Assembly: GCF_000348805.1 (NCBI RefSeq)
Contig: NC_020510.1
Location: forward strand, 496,001 to 560,000
DNA: 64,000 nucleotides
DNA from: Blattabacterium cuenoti BPAA
GTDB lineage: Bacteria; Bacteroidota; Bacteroidia; Flavobacteriales; Blattabacteriaceae
Reading direction: 5' to 3'
In this document: one piece after another, positions 51,791 to 62,054 of the stretch
Numbering within the stretch: the first letter of the stretch is position 1
Layout: the number at the start of each line of letters is the position of its first letter
Notes under the pieces: generated by a model
Databases searched by the model: none
What the model was told of the DNA's origin: nothing
The model's input: only the letters and a program-made list of their open reading frames with translations
Made by a program: the position numbers and the translations under genes

Positions 51791-52960
51791 ATGGCAGAAA
51801 TAATATCCATGCCTCAGTTAAGTGATACCATGAAAGAGGGGACTGTAATCAAATGGAATAAAAAAATAGGAGATAAAGTTTCAGAAGGTGATATTTTAGC
51901 TGAAATAGAAACCGATAAAGCTACTCAAGATTTTGAAACAGATGTTAATGGTGTCTTACTTTTTATTGGAGTCCCGGAAGGGGAAACTGCACGTGTCAAT
52001 GACGTATTAGCTATTATAGGAAATGAAGGGGAAAATATCAGTCATATTATCTCGGAAATACAATCTAAAACTAAAAAACAAGAACAAAAAAATCAAGAAG
52101 TAAAAAAGAAAAACGAAAAAATCTTTATTTCTCCTATAGCAAAAAAAATGGCTAAAAAAATAGGAATTCCTATAGAGGGGATCAAGGGGAGTGGAGATAA
52201 TGGAAGAATCATTAAAAGAGATATAGAATTTTACAAAAAAACCAATTTAAATCTAATAAAGGAAAGGAAAAATGAAAAAACCGTTAAAATTATTCATTCT
52301 TCTATAAGAAAAAAAATAGCGGAACATTTAACTTATTCCAAGTTCTCTGCTCCACATTATTATTTATTTAGTGAAATTAATGTGGATAAATTAATTGAAT
52401 TTAGAAAAAATTTAAATAATAAACTTTCTTCAGAAGAAAAAATATCATTTAATGATATTATTATAAAAGCAGTGGCTCAATCTTTGAAAAAACATCCTGA
52501 TATGAATGTATCATGGGACGATGAAAAAGTCATAATGCATTCCAGAATTCATATTGGAGTAGCTGTATCTATTAAAGACGGATTGATAGTTCCTGTTATT
52601 AAAAATGCAGATCAAAAATCATTATTAGAAATTTCCAAAGAAATGAAAGATAAAGCTTCACGTTCAAAATCAAAAAAAATACAACCAGAAGAAATAGAAA
52701 ATAGTACTTTCACAGTTTCAAATTTAGGAATGTATGGAATCGAATCTTTTACTTCTATTATTAACACTCCTAATACATCCATATTATCTGTAGGATCTAT
52801 TACGATACGTCCAATCGTTAAAAATTATAAAATTGAAATAGGAAATGTCATGAAAATTACATTATCTTGTGATCATAGAATTATAGACGGAGCTAAAGGA
52901 AGTGAATATATTTATTCCCTTAGAAATTTTTTAGAAGATCCTATTACCATTTTATTTTAA
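51791..52960 (+). CDS. aceF: Dihydrolipoamide acetyltransferase (E2) of pyruvate dehydrogenase
   Basis: Core of the pyruvate dehydrogenase complex. One lipoyl domain (residues 1-75) with lipoyl-lysine Lys43 in EIETDKATQDFE; a Lys/Glu-rich linker; an E3-binding domain near 115-150 (ISPIAKKMAKKIGIPIEGIKGSG); and the catalytic domain ending SCDHRIIDGAKGSEY with His and Asp of the acetyltransferase active site. Bacteroidota E2s often carry two lipoyl domains (about 540 residues); this 389-residue protein has one, a reduced form. It overlaps the convergent TerC-family gene by 9 bases. Confidence 0.95.
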   Translation: MAEIISMPQLSDTMKEGTVIKWNKKIGDKVSEGDILAEIETDKATQDFETDVNGVLLFIGVPEGETARVNDVLAIIGNEGENISHIISEIQSKTKKQEQKNQEVKKKNEKIFISPIAKKMAKKIGIPIEGIKGSGDNGRIIKRDIEFYKKTNLNLIKERKNEKTVKIIHSSIRKKIAEHLTYSKFSAPHYYLFSEINVDKLIEFRKNLNNKLSSEEKISFNDIIIKAVAQSLKKHPDMNVSWDDEKVIMHSRIHIGVAVSIKDGLIVPVIKNADQKSLLEISKEMKDKASRSKSKKIQPEEIENSTFTVSNLGMYGIESFTSIINTPNTSILSVGSITIRPIVKNYKIEIGNVMKITLSCDHRIIDGAKGSEYIYSLRNFLEDPITILF

Positions 52961-53662
52961 TTTATTTATTTTTTTTATCCATGATAAAAAAATGGGAAAT
53001 ATAAATATTGAAAAAGTTAATAAAGAAAATATTTTTTCTGAAAAAAAAAATAAAAATAAATCAGGAACATATTTTTTTGAAAAAAAAATAAGCTTGATTC
53101 CGAGAATAATGATTACAAGAAAAGCAGAATGTTTTAATTCTGGAATTTTATCCATTAATTGAACAAAAAATTGTGCAATCAATCTCATGGAAAGAATTCC
53201 TATACATACACCTAAAAAAATTAATATCAAGTTTTCTGATAAAGCAACAGAAGCAAAAATATTATCAATGGAAAAAGCTAAATCCATTATTTCTATAATG
53301 AAAATGATTTTCCAAAAAGAGTCTTGTTTTTTTTCATTTTTTAAATGAAAAGAATTTTTTTTCATAAAAAAATGTTTCAATCCTACAACAATCAAGTATA
53401 TTCCTCCTAATGGTTTTAACCACCATATTTTTATTAATATGGAAGCAAATAATAGACACAAACCTCTAAAAAAATAAGCACCAATAATTCCATATTTTAT
53501 AGCTCTTTTTCTATCTTTTTTTTTAAGATTTAGAATTATAGAAGCTAATATAGCTGCATTATCTATAGATAAAATACTTTCTATTAAAAACAAGTTTCCT
53601 ATAATAGAAAGAGATAAAAGAGGATGATGAATGATTTCTGCAATGCTTTTCTCTATATTCAT
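52952..53662 (-). CDS. TerC-family integral membrane protein
   Basis: The 236-residue protein with about seven hydrophobic segments. LIESILSIDNAAILASIILNL and MDLAFSIDNIFASVAL are the paired acidic membrane motifs (SxDN) of TerC/Alx proteins, which are linked to manganese export and to metal loading of secreted proteins. A specific substrate cannot be given. Lies 6 bases downstream of the ABC transporter gene, so probably cotranscribed with it. Confidence 0.87.
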   Translation of the reverse strand: MNIEKSIAEIIHHPLLSLSIIGNLFLIESILSIDNAAILASIILNLKKKDRKRAIKYGIIGAYFFRGLCLLFASILIKIWWLKPLGGIYLIVVGLKHFFMKKNSFHLKNEKKQDSFWKIIFIIEIMDLAFSIDNIFASVALSENLILIFLGVCIGILSMRLIAQFFVQLMDKIPELKHSAFLVIIILGIKLIFFSKKYVPDLFLFFFSEKIFSLLTFSIFIFPIFLSWIKKINKLK

Positions 53663-53668
53663 TTTTTT

Positions 53669-55504
53669 TTAAAAGCTTTGTTGCAGAGATATGAACTTAC
53701 TATAAGTTCCTTTTTTTGAAATTAAAGTATCGTGTTTTCCTTGTTCTATAATTTTTCCTTTTTCTAACACAATAATATGATCTGCATTTTGTATAATGGA
53801 AGAAGATAATTTATGTACTATTACAAGAGTTGTTCTATTTTTCATTATTTTATTTAAAGCTTTTTGAACCAAAATTTCTGATTCGGTATCTAAGGAAGAA
53901 GTTGCTTCATCTAAAATCATAATTGGAGGATCTTTAAATACAGCTCGAGCTATATTTATTCTTTGTTTCTGACCTAAAGATAATTTATTTCCGTTATACC
54001 CTATAATTGTATCATATCCTTTTGGAAGGTTTTCTATAAAACAATGTGCATTAGCAATTTTAGCCGCTTTTATGACAGAATTTATAGATATTTTTTTTTC
54101 TACTCCTAATGTTATATTGTTAAAAACAGAATCATTAAAAAGAACCGGTTCTTGAGTAACAATTCCCAATAGCTTTCTATAATCTTGAATTTTTAAATAT
54201 TTAATATTAGTTCCATCTACAGTAATCTTTCCAGATGTTACATCATAAAAATTAGCCAATAAATTGGCTATGGTAGATTTTCCACTACCAGATCTACCCA
54301 CTAAAACTACAGTTTTTCCTTTTTTTAAAGAAAAATTTAAATTTTGAATCAATATAAATTTGTTGTAAGTAAATGATACATCCCGAAATAAAATTTCATT
54401 TTCAAAATGAAAAATAGATTTATATCTCATTGTTTCATTTGAAACACATTTTGTATTTAATATTTCTACAATACGTTCTGCAGCTGCTCTTCCTTTTTGA
54501 ATATTGGAGATAGAATTAACTAAACTTTTCGCTGGATTAATAATTTGAAAAAATAGTCCTATAAAAGAAAAAAGTATTTCTGGTTTCATTTCTTTGTTTT
54601 CCAAAAACAGTTTTCCTCCGTACCAAATAATTAAAATCATGGTAATAGAACCGAAAAATTCGCTCATAGGAGAAGCTAATTCTTTTTTTCTATTAACACG
54701 AGCAGAAAGGATTTTTTGATATTCAGATATTCGTTCAAAATTTTTTTGCATTTGATTTTCAGCATTGAAAATATTTATAATCTTAGTAGAATTTAAAGTT
54801 TCTTCTATAACAGAAAATAATTTTCCTAATTGATTTTGAGCTCCTTTTGCATCTTTTTTTAAACTATTTCCTATAATAGATAAAAAAATACCCATTAAAG
54901 GAAGTAATAGAAAAGCAAATAAAGTCAACTGATAACTCATTAAAAATAAAGTCAATAAATGAAAGAAAACCATAATGGGAGAACTAATCAAATTAGCCAA
55001 AGAACTCACAATAGAGACCTCGATTTCATTCACATCATTAGATAATCTAGACATTAAATCTCCATTTCTTGTATTTGAAAAGAAAACTATAGGTAATGAA
55101 AGTATTTTTTTGTGAAAATCGTTTCGAATATTTCGAACTATAGAAGTTTTTATTCCTATTAAAAAATATTCTGCTAAATATCGAAAAATGTTTCGAATTA
55201 AAAAAATGAAAATAATAAATATGCAAAATATAGCTAAAGTATTGATTTTTCCATACTTATATGATAATATTTTGATATAATCATGAAAATATTTGAAAAT
55301 AAAATTAAAAGATACATTAAAAGAATTAAAAAATGTTGTTTTATTTTTATCTTGAGAAGATTCAAATAAAATACTTAATACAGGTGAAATAGATATTATG
55401 GATATAACTGAAAATAAAGAATATAAAAAATTACATGATATGTTAATGATATAATGATATTTATATGGCTTTGAATAAGCTAAAATTTTTTCAAGTGCAT
55501 TCAT
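53669..55504 (-). CDS. MsbA-like ABC transporter (fused permease-ATPase)
   Basis: Half-transporter of 611 residues: six membrane helices in residues 15-330, then an ATPase domain with Walker A GRSGSGKST, signature LSLGQKQRINIARA (consensus LSGGQ) and Walker B PIMILDEATSSLD. Exporters of this type act as homodimers; MsbA flips lipid A-core. With lptC and bamA in the window, lipopolysaccharide export is a likely role, though other lipids or peptides are possible. Confidence 0.85.
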   Translation of the reverse strand: MNALEKILAYSKPYKYHYIINISCNFLYSLFSVISIISISPVLSILFESSQDKNKTTFFNSFNVSFNFIFKYFHDYIKILSYKYGKINTLAIFCIFIIFIFLIRNIFRYLAEYFLIGIKTSIVRNIRNDFHKKILSLPIVFFSNTRNGDLMSRLSNDVNEIEVSIVSSLANLISSPIMVFFHLLTLFLMSYQLTLFAFLLLPLMGIFLSIIGNSLKKDAKGAQNQLGKLFSVIEETLNSTKIINIFNAENQMQKNFERISEYQKILSARVNRKKELASPMSEFFGSITMILIIWYGGKLFLENKEMKPEILFSFIGLFFQIINPAKSLVNSISNIQKGRAAAERIVEILNTKCVSNETMRYKSIFHFENEILFRDVSFTYNKFILIQNLNFSLKKGKTVVLVGRSGSGKSTIANLLANFYDVTSGKITVDGTNIKYLKIQDYRKLLGIVTQEPVLFNDSVFNNITLGVEKKISINSVIKAAKIANAHCFIENLPKGYDTIIGYNGNKLSLGQKQRINIARAVFKDPPIMILDEATSSLDTESEILVQKALNKIMKNRTTLVIVHKLSSSIIQNADHIIVLEKGKIIEQGKHDTLISKKGTYSKFISLQQSF

Positions 55505-55629
55505 CTAATTTTCTTAATCCCAATCTAATACAATAAAGATAGTTATAAAAATTTTTTAATCTGTTAAGAAAAGAATAATTTCACATATAAATTTTTATGT
55601 TATTTTATGCAAATCGATAGGAAAATAAA

Positions 55630-58371
55630 ATGCGTGTAAGAAACTTTTTTATAATTTTTATAACCATAATACTAACTACAATTTGTTTATATTACATATC
55701 ATATGATATATATAAAAATAAGAAAAAGACTTTAAATCTAGGATTGGATTTGAAAGGAGGAATTAGTATGATTTTAGATATTTCTGAAAAAGATTTATTA
55801 AAAAAATTTACTGAAAACTCAAAAAATTTTATTTTTTTAAAAGCATTAGAAAATGCAGATAAGAAAAAAAAAGAAGATCCAAATGTAGATTATTTATCCT
55901 TTTTCATCCATTCCTTTAATCAAGAAACCAAAAATCAAAAATTAAATCTCAGTTTATCTTCTCCAATTTTATTTGGAAACCAATCGAATATTGAAAATAT
56001 TGATTCTAATAGTTCTGATTCTGAAATAGAAAGGTTTTTAAGAAAAAAAATAGAATCATCTATAATTTCTATTCAAAATATTTTAAGATCCAGAATAGAT
56101 AGATTTGGAATCATACAACCCAATATTCAACGAATAAAAAATTCTAATCGAATTTTAATAGAATTGTCTGGTATAAAAAATATAGATAGAATCAAAAACA
56201 TTTTAGAAAAAAAAGCGGAATTACATTTTTTGGAAACTTATAGTTTTCAAGAAATTATTTCATATTTTAATGCAATAAATAAGTTATATGAAAAGAAACA
56301 TTATGAAATAAAAAAATCTTTTATAGATTTGTTGAATATTCCTCTTATTCAGTCTTCAAATTCAGTCGGATTAGTTCATATCAAATATAAAAAAATCATT
56401 TCCGATTTTTTAAATTCTTCAGAAGCTATAAATTTTTTACCGTATCATTTACATAATGTAAAATTTTTGTGGGGTACAAAAAATTTAGATAATTTTTTTC
56501 AATTATTCGCTATAAAAATAAATGATGAAGGAATATCTTCTTCTTTGAATGGAGATATGGTAACCCATGCTTACAAATCTTTTGGTCCTTTAAATGAAAT
56601 GTCTATAAATATAAAAATGAATCAAGAAGGAACTAAAAAATGGAAAATATTTACAGAAAAAAATATGGGAAAAAGTATTGCAATCGTACTTGATAATTTG
56701 GTTTATACAGTTCCTGTAGTACAATCAGTCATCCCAAATGGGATATCTCAAATATATGGACATTTTTCAGTACAAGAATCTAATGATTTAATTAATGTAT
56801 TAAATACAGGAAAATTGCCTACCTCTGTAAGAATTATTCAAACTAACATAATAGGTCCTTATTTAGGAAATAAATCTATTCAAAGAGGAATTCTATCTTT
56901 TTTTATAGCTTTATTTTTTATATTTATTTGGATGTTCTTTTATTATTCAATTCCGGGATTATATGCTGATGTCGTCTTATTTTTTAATATAATATTCATT
57001 TTTGGTATTCTCATTTCTATGAATACAGTACTGACTTTTCCTGGTATTGCAGGAATTATACTAACATTAGCAATGTCCATGGATGCGAATATTCTTATTT
57101 ATGAACAAATAAAAGAAAATATCAAAAATAAAGTGAACAGATTAACAACATCTATTAATAATAGTTACACATTACAAGGTGCTTTATCTTCTATTATAGA
57201 TGGACAAATCACGACTTTATTATGTGGAATCATTTTATTTTATTTCGGAATAGGACCAATACGAGGATTTGCTACAACCTTAATTATTGGAATTATGGTA
57301 TCTATGTTTACCTCTATTTGTTTAGGAAGATTATTTTTGGAATGGCATTTAAAGAAATATAAAAAAATTTCTTTTCGAAGGAAAATATTCATTTTTGTTT
57401 TGGATAATATTCAAAATGTAAAATATGATTTTTTATCCAAAAGAAAATGGAGTTATATCATTTCTTGTATTCTTATAATTGCTAGTATACTTTCTTTTTT
57501 CTTAAAAGGATTCAATATGGGATTAGACTTTGTTGGAGGTCGTTCTTATGTCATTCTTTTTGATCGTAAAATAATTCCTGAAAAAATTTCTGAAATTTTA
57601 TCAAAAACATTTATAGAAAATGGAAAACCTTCCTTTCCTAGGATACAAACATTCGGAGATGAAAATCAACTCAAAATTGTCACAAAATATAAAATATGGG
57701 AAGAAAATAACCAAATAGACGAAATAATTTTAAAAAAAATGTTTTTTGCTTTAAAAACTTATTTTCCTATAAAATTCGAGGACTTTAAAAATATAAAAAA
57801 AAATAAATCATTAGGTATTTTATCTATGGAAAAAGTAGGACCTATAGTAGCTAAAGATATGATTCATAAAGCTTTTATTTCTATTATAGTTTCTTTAATA
57901 GGTATTTTTACATACATTTTTATAAGATTCAAAAAATGGCAATTTGGATTAGGTGCAATAATCTCTTTAATTCATGATTCAATTATCGTACTTGGAATAT
58001 TTTCTTTTTTTCACGGAAAATTTCCTGTTTTAGAAATAGACCAAACTTTTATAGCTGCTTTATTAACAATTATAGGTTATTCTATTAATGATACCGTAAT
58101 AGTTTATGATAAAATTCGAAAAATTTCAAAAAAAACATCGTTTCTAATGAAAGAAACCATTAATCAAGGAATTTGCGATTCTCTTACTAGAACTATCAAT
58201 ACTTCTTTGATCACTTTATTAGTAATTTCTATTATTTTTTTATTTGGAGGAAAAATTCTTCATAGTTTCATGTTAGCTTTATTTATTGGAATCAGTGTTG
58301 GAACTTATTCCTCCATATTTATAGCCCCATCCATAATATATGATTGTTTTAAACAAAATATAAAAAAATGA
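55630..58371 (+). CDS. secDF: Protein translocase subunit SecDF (fused)
   Basis: The 913-residue membrane protein combining SecD (about 1-570) and SecF (about 600-913), as usual in Bacteroidota. N-terminal GLDLKGGISMILDI, P1-domain region, PGIAGIILTLAMSMDANILIYE with the conserved membrane aspartate, then the SecF half with GLDFVGGRSYVILFD and TIIGYSINDTVIVYDKIR. It uses the proton gradient to pull proteins out of SecYEG. The stop overlaps the tatA start by 4 bases (ATGA). Confidence 0.96.
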   Translation: MRVRNFFIIFITIILTTICLYYISYDIYKNKKKTLNLGLDLKGGISMILDISEKDLLKKFTENSKNFIFLKALENADKKKKEDPNVDYLSFFIHSFNQETKNQKLNLSLSSPILFGNQSNIENIDSNSSDSEIERFLRKKIESSIISIQNILRSRIDRFGIIQPNIQRIKNSNRILIELSGIKNIDRIKNILEKKAELHFLETYSFQEIISYFNAINKLYEKKHYEIKKSFIDLLNIPLIQSSNSVGLVHIKYKKIISDFLNSSEAINFLPYHLHNVKFLWGTKNLDNFFQLFAIKINDEGISSSLNGDMVTHAYKSFGPLNEMSINIKMNQEGTKKWKIFTEKNMGKSIAIVLDNLVYTVPVVQSVIPNGISQIYGHFSVQESNDLINVLNTGKLPTSVRIIQTNIIGPYLGNKSIQRGILSFFIALFFIFIWMFFYYSIPGLYADVVLFFNIIFIFGILISMNTVLTFPGIAGIILTLAMSMDANILIYEQIKENIKNKVNRLTTSINNSYTLQGALSSIIDGQITTLLCGIILFYFGIGPIRGFATTLIIGIMVSMFTSICLGRLFLEWHLKKYKKISFRRKIFIFVLDNIQNVKYDFLSKRKWSYIISCILIIASILSFFLKGFNMGLDFVGGRSYVILFDRKIIPEKISEILSKTFIENGKPSFPRIQTFGDENQLKIVTKYKIWEENNQIDEIILKKMFFALKTYFPIKFEDFKNIKKNKSLGILSMEKVGPIVAKDMIHKAFISIIVSLIGIFTYIFIRFKKWQFGLGAIISLIHDSIIVLGIFSFFHGKFPVLEIDQTFIAALLTIIGYSINDTVIVYDKIRKISKKTSFLMKETINQGICDSLTRTINTSLITLLVISIIFLFGGKILHSFMLALFIGISVGTYSSIFIAPSIIYDCFKQNIKK

Positions 58372-58634
58372 AAAATTTTTTATTTATTAGTATAGAAGAA
58401 AGTTTTTTTATCATTTTTATAGCCATATTAGTTTTCGGTCCTAAAAAAATCCCAGAAATAGCTCGTGGATTAGGAGAAGGAATCCGATACTTAAAAAATG
58501 CAAAAACAAAAATTAAAAATGAAATTATTCAACATAATATTGATCAATCTTTTCTAAAAAAGAAAAAAATTTTTGATCATGAAAAAAAAGGAAAAAAAGA
58601 CATACCTCCTTATTCTATCAAACGAAATAATTAA
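58368..58634 (+). CDS. tatA: Sec-independent protein translocase TatA
   Basis: The 88-residue protein with a single N-terminal membrane helix (about 8-25) and the family motif FGPKKIPEIARGLGEGIRYLKNAK as amphipathic helix, then a charged tail. TatA forms the pore for folded proteins; TatC is not seen in this window. Coupled to secDF by an ATGA overlap. Ends 4 bases inside the convergent foldase gene. Confidence 0.92.
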   Translation: MKNFLFISIEESFFIIFIAILVFGPKKIPEIARGLGEGIRYLKNAKTKIKNEIIQHNIDQSFLKKKKIFDHEKKGKKDIPPYSIKRNN

Positions 58635-60757
58635 TTTTTTCTATAATCTTTGATGTTAGATTTTTCAACTAACACATCTCCTATTTTTTCTAAAATATTT
58701 TTTCTTAAGTTAGCATTTAAAGATTCTATTTCGGAAGAAAAATAAGAAAGCTTTTTATATGTATTAAAACGTTTTAATGGTCTTATAAAAAAAATACCCC
58801 TTTCTCCTAATATTGGTTTAGAAGTTTCATATAATTTTGAGGAAAAAGCATATCCTACTACTTTAGGTTCTTCGTAATTATCTACCATAGACTGATAAAA
58901 ATTGATTTTATAAGATTTATTGATTTTTTTTCTGAAAAAATACGCTATTTTTTCTAAATTCATGTGTTTATTTTTTATTACATTCGATAAATAACGATTT
59001 ATTTTTTTATTAATGAGGAAAGGAATAATATGATTTTTTATTTTTTCAATGGGATATCCTTTTTTTTGAATTTTAGATAAAAAAACCATGATATAATCTT
59101 TATTGAAAGTTTGAAAAATTTTTATATCTCCTTCTTTTCTATTTTTTTCATAAGACCAATTTATGATTTCTTTATCCAATTCGGTATTCAAATCGTGAAT
59201 ATTCCGTTGATGATTTTTTATTTCTCTTAAAAAGAGAGTTTCATATCTTTTTTTTCTTGCATTATTAATAAACGTATTCAGACTTGAGTTTTGATTTTCT
59301 TTCATAAATTGAACAATTTTTTGATAAAGGAGATCTTCCGTTTTTTTTGATGGAGTCAGGTTTTTGATTATTATAGAAAACTGATAAGCAGGTTTAATAT
59401 CTTTTATATCGTCAATTCTAATAATATGGTATCCAAATTTAGTTTCAGTTAAACCTATTGTTCCTTTTTTATTTTTTAAAGAAAAAAAATCAAATGATTT
59501 TTTTCCCTTAAAGATTTCACTTTGTTCTTCATATTGAATCCATCCTAAATTTCCTTTATTTTTTTTTGTATTGATGACATCATCAGATTTTTCCATTACC
59601 AAAGAATTGAACTGTTTAGGATTCTTTACAAGAAGATCATATATCATTTTTGCTATTTTTTCAGCTTTCTTTTTAGTTCTATTATTGAAGAAACGGATAG
59701 ACTCCTTATGAGAAATCAATATATGACTGCATAAAACGGAATTATATACCATTTTTTTTCCACTTAGTTTAGCCATAATGTATGTATTGTTCTCTTTAAC
59801 AGGACCAAACATACTTCCAACTTGATTGTTGTTTTCTACAAAATGTTGCAAAACAATAGGAAGATTTTTTTTCAAATAAAAATTTGAATCAAAAGGTTTT
59901 TCAGATTGATTAGAAACGATTATAGAATTATGATTGGAAAATTTAAACTGATTAAATAATTTGTTTATTTTAAAATTCATATTTTTCTCATCATCCAATG
60001 ATGGATGAGAACGGAAAAATACAAAACTCAGATTTCTTAAATTTTCTTTTTTATAAAGAAATTTATTTTTTTTAATAAAATCATAAATCTCATGACTTTT
60101 TATAATATTATATTCTTTTTTTATTTCTGAATAAGGAATAAATACATAATCAATTATAGAAAATGAATTTTTATCTCTATAATTTAATAGAGCTTCTATA
60201 AAAGAAGTATTTAATCCATACATCAACATTTCCACATATTTTTTGGAAAGAATTTTTTTTGGAATGCTCTTTTTTTCATAATCCCAAATATTTTTTTCTG
60301 CTTCTATTTGAGGAGTTAAATTTGAAGGAATTTTTTCTAAATTTTTTAAATATAATCTAAATTTATTGATATTCATTTTTCCTTTTTCATTTTGAAAATC
60401 AATAATTTTACTATATATTGATTGCTTTTCTATTGCTTTCCAAAAGTCTTCTTTTGTACTTTGTATTCCTAATTTTTTAGCTTGTTGATTCAATACTTTT
60501 TCATGAACTAATAATTTCCAAGCATCATTTTTCAAAAAATGATCAGGATCGTCTTCACGAAATCGTTTTAAAAATTGAAAATGGTCAAAATATTCTTTTA
60601 AAAAAATGTTTTCTTCATTTACTTTTCCAATAATAGTGGAATTTTCAGTAAAAAATTTTATCAAAATATTGGGATCTAATACAAAAAACAACAAAGATAT
60701 GCTTATAAAAAATAAAACTAACCATGTATTTTTCCTTATTTTTTCTAAAAAACTCAT
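58631..60757 (-). CDS. PpiD-like peptidyl-prolyl isomerase/foldase
   Basis: Membrane-anchored periplasmic chaperone of 708 residues. One membrane helix (about 12-30, LVLFFISISLLFFVL) anchors a SurA/PpiD N-terminal domain (residues 35-170), followed by a parvulin-type PPIase domain (about 335-460, with SHILISHKES, GNLGWIQYEEQSE and TKFGYHIIRID). It should fold outer-membrane and secreted proteins after Sec passage. Same strand and 1 base away from the CNNM gene, as in other Bacteroidota. Confidence 0.9.
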   Translation of the reverse strand: MSFLEKIRKNTWLVLFFISISLLFFVLDPNILIKFFTENSTIIGKVNEENIFLKEYFDHFQFLKRFREDDPDHFLKNDAWKLLVHEKVLNQQAKKLGIQSTKEDFWKAIEKQSIYSKIIDFQNEKGKMNINKFRLYLKNLEKIPSNLTPQIEAEKNIWDYEKKSIPKKILSKKYVEMLMYGLNTSFIEALLNYRDKNSFSIIDYVFIPYSEIKKEYNIIKSHEIYDFIKKNKFLYKKENLRNLSFVFFRSHPSLDDEKNMNFKINKLFNQFKFSNHNSIIVSNQSEKPFDSNFYLKKNLPIVLQHFVENNNQVGSMFGPVKENNTYIMAKLSGKKMVYNSVLCSHILISHKESIRFFNNRTKKKAEKIAKMIYDLLVKNPKQFNSLVMEKSDDVINTKKNKGNLGWIQYEEQSEIFKGKKSFDFFSLKNKKGTIGLTETKFGYHIIRIDDIKDIKPAYQFSIIIKNLTPSKKTEDLLYQKIVQFMKENQNSSLNTFINNARKKRYETLFLREIKNHQRNIHDLNTELDKEIINWSYEKNRKEGDIKIFQTFNKDYIMVFLSKIQKKGYPIEKIKNHIIPFLINKKINRYLSNVIKNKHMNLEKIAYFFRKKINKSYKINFYQSMVDNYEEPKVVGYAFSSKLYETSKPILGERGIFFIRPLKRFNTYKKLSYFSSEIESLNANLRKNILEKIGDVLVEKSNIKDYRKN

Positions 60758-60758
60758 T

Positions 60759-62054
60759 TTAAAAATTTCTTTTAAGAAAGATTTCTTCTATTTTATTTTT
60801 GGATACTTTTTTAATTTCAATATAAAAATTTTTATTGATGACAATTTTATCTCCATTTTTTGGAATATCTCCTGTATAAGTTACAATCAACCCGCCTAAA
60901 GTTTCATATTTATCAGATTTAGGAAGATTTAAGTTATATTTAGCATTAATAAAATCAATTTCTAAACGTGCAGAAAATAAAAATTCATGATCATTTAATT
61001 TATTATCCAGTAATAAATTTTCATCATGTTCATCCTTTATATCTCCAATAAATTCTTCTAAAATATCTTCTATAGTTATCATTCCTGCAGTTCCTCCATA
61101 CTCATCTAAAACAATAGCAATACTTCTTTTTTTTTTAATTAAAAGATCCATAATTTCTTTAACGGGAGTTGTTACATAAACCAATTCTACTGATCTAATT
61201 ATAGATTCAATATTTTTTGGTTTTTTCAATAATTCTAAATAATGAATATACCCTATAATGTTATCTATATTATTTTTATAAATTACTATTTTAGATAACC
61301 CACTTTCAGTAAAAATATTTCGAATACTATCTATAGAAGAAAACACTAAATTATAAGAAACTATTTCTTTTCTAGGAACCATACATTCTCGTGCTTTTTT
61401 TTCATAAAAATCCAGAGCTTTATGAAAAATTTCTATTTCAGATTCTACAATCTCTTTCTCTTTTACATTTCTTTCTATATTTTCTGACAAAAAACAAATC
61501 AAATCTTCTTTATCAAAAATTTTTTTTTTATCATTTTCTTCTTCTCCTAAAATTTTTAAAAAAACATTAGAAATACAAATAATAAAGTTTGTAATAGGAG
61601 AAAATATTTTATATATTACATATGCAGGGATGATCAATAAACTCAACAATTCATTTGAATACATACTAAATATTATTTTTGGAATAAATTCTCCAATAAT
61701 CAAAATAATAGTAGCAGAAAAAACTGTTTCTAACAAAATCATCCATAAAGAATTGTCAAAAAATTCTTTTGGAAAAAGATACAAAAATAATTTTCCCATA
61801 TAAATACCATATATCACTAAAGATATGGTATTGCCAATTAGCATTGTAGTGATGAATTTTTTAGAATTATTAATACTTTTTGCAAGAAGTTTTGAATGAA
61901 AAGATCCTTTTCTATTTTCTTTTTCTAATTCTATTTGAAATAAACTAGAAGAAATCAGAGCCATTTCCATTCCAGAAAAAAAAGCAGACAAAAGTATAGT
62001 GATAAAAACTATACTAATATGAAAAATTATATTATTTAATAGGAAAAGTCCCAC
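60759..62054 (-). CDS. CNNM/CBS/CorC-domain membrane protein (hemolysin-related family)
   Basis: The 431-residue protein in three parts: a CNNM/DUF21 domain with about four membrane segments (1-190, including SAFFSGMEMALISS), paired CBS domains (about 200-330, with SIAIVLDEYGGTAGMITIEDILEEFIGDI at the end) and a C-terminal CorC_HlyC domain. These proteins are linked to magnesium/cobalt efflux; Bacteroidota relatives include gliding protein GldE, but gliding is not expected here. The start is GTG at 62054, as no ATG precedes the conserved FSGMEMA segment. It overlaps lptC by 23 bases. Confidence 0.87.
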   Translation of the reverse strand: MGLFLLNNIIFHISIVFITILLSAFFSGMEMALISSSLFQIELEKENRKGSFHSKLLAKSINNSKKFITTMLIGNTISLVIYGIYMGKLFLYLFPKEFFDNSLWMILLETVFSATIILIIGEFIPKIIFSMYSNELLSLLIIPAYVIYKIFSPITNFIICISNVFLKILGEEENDKKKIFDKEDLICFLSENIERNVKEKEIVESEIEIFHKALDFYEKKARECMVPRKEIVSYNLVFSSIDSIRNIFTESGLSKIVIYKNNIDNIIGYIHYLELLKKPKNIESIIRSVELVYVTTPVKEIMDLLIKKKRSIAIVLDEYGGTAGMITIEDILEEFIGDIKDEHDENLLLDNKLNDHEFLFSARLEIDFINAKYNLNLPKSDKYETLGGLIVTYTGDIPKNGDKIVINKNFYIEIKKVSKNKIEEIFLKRNF

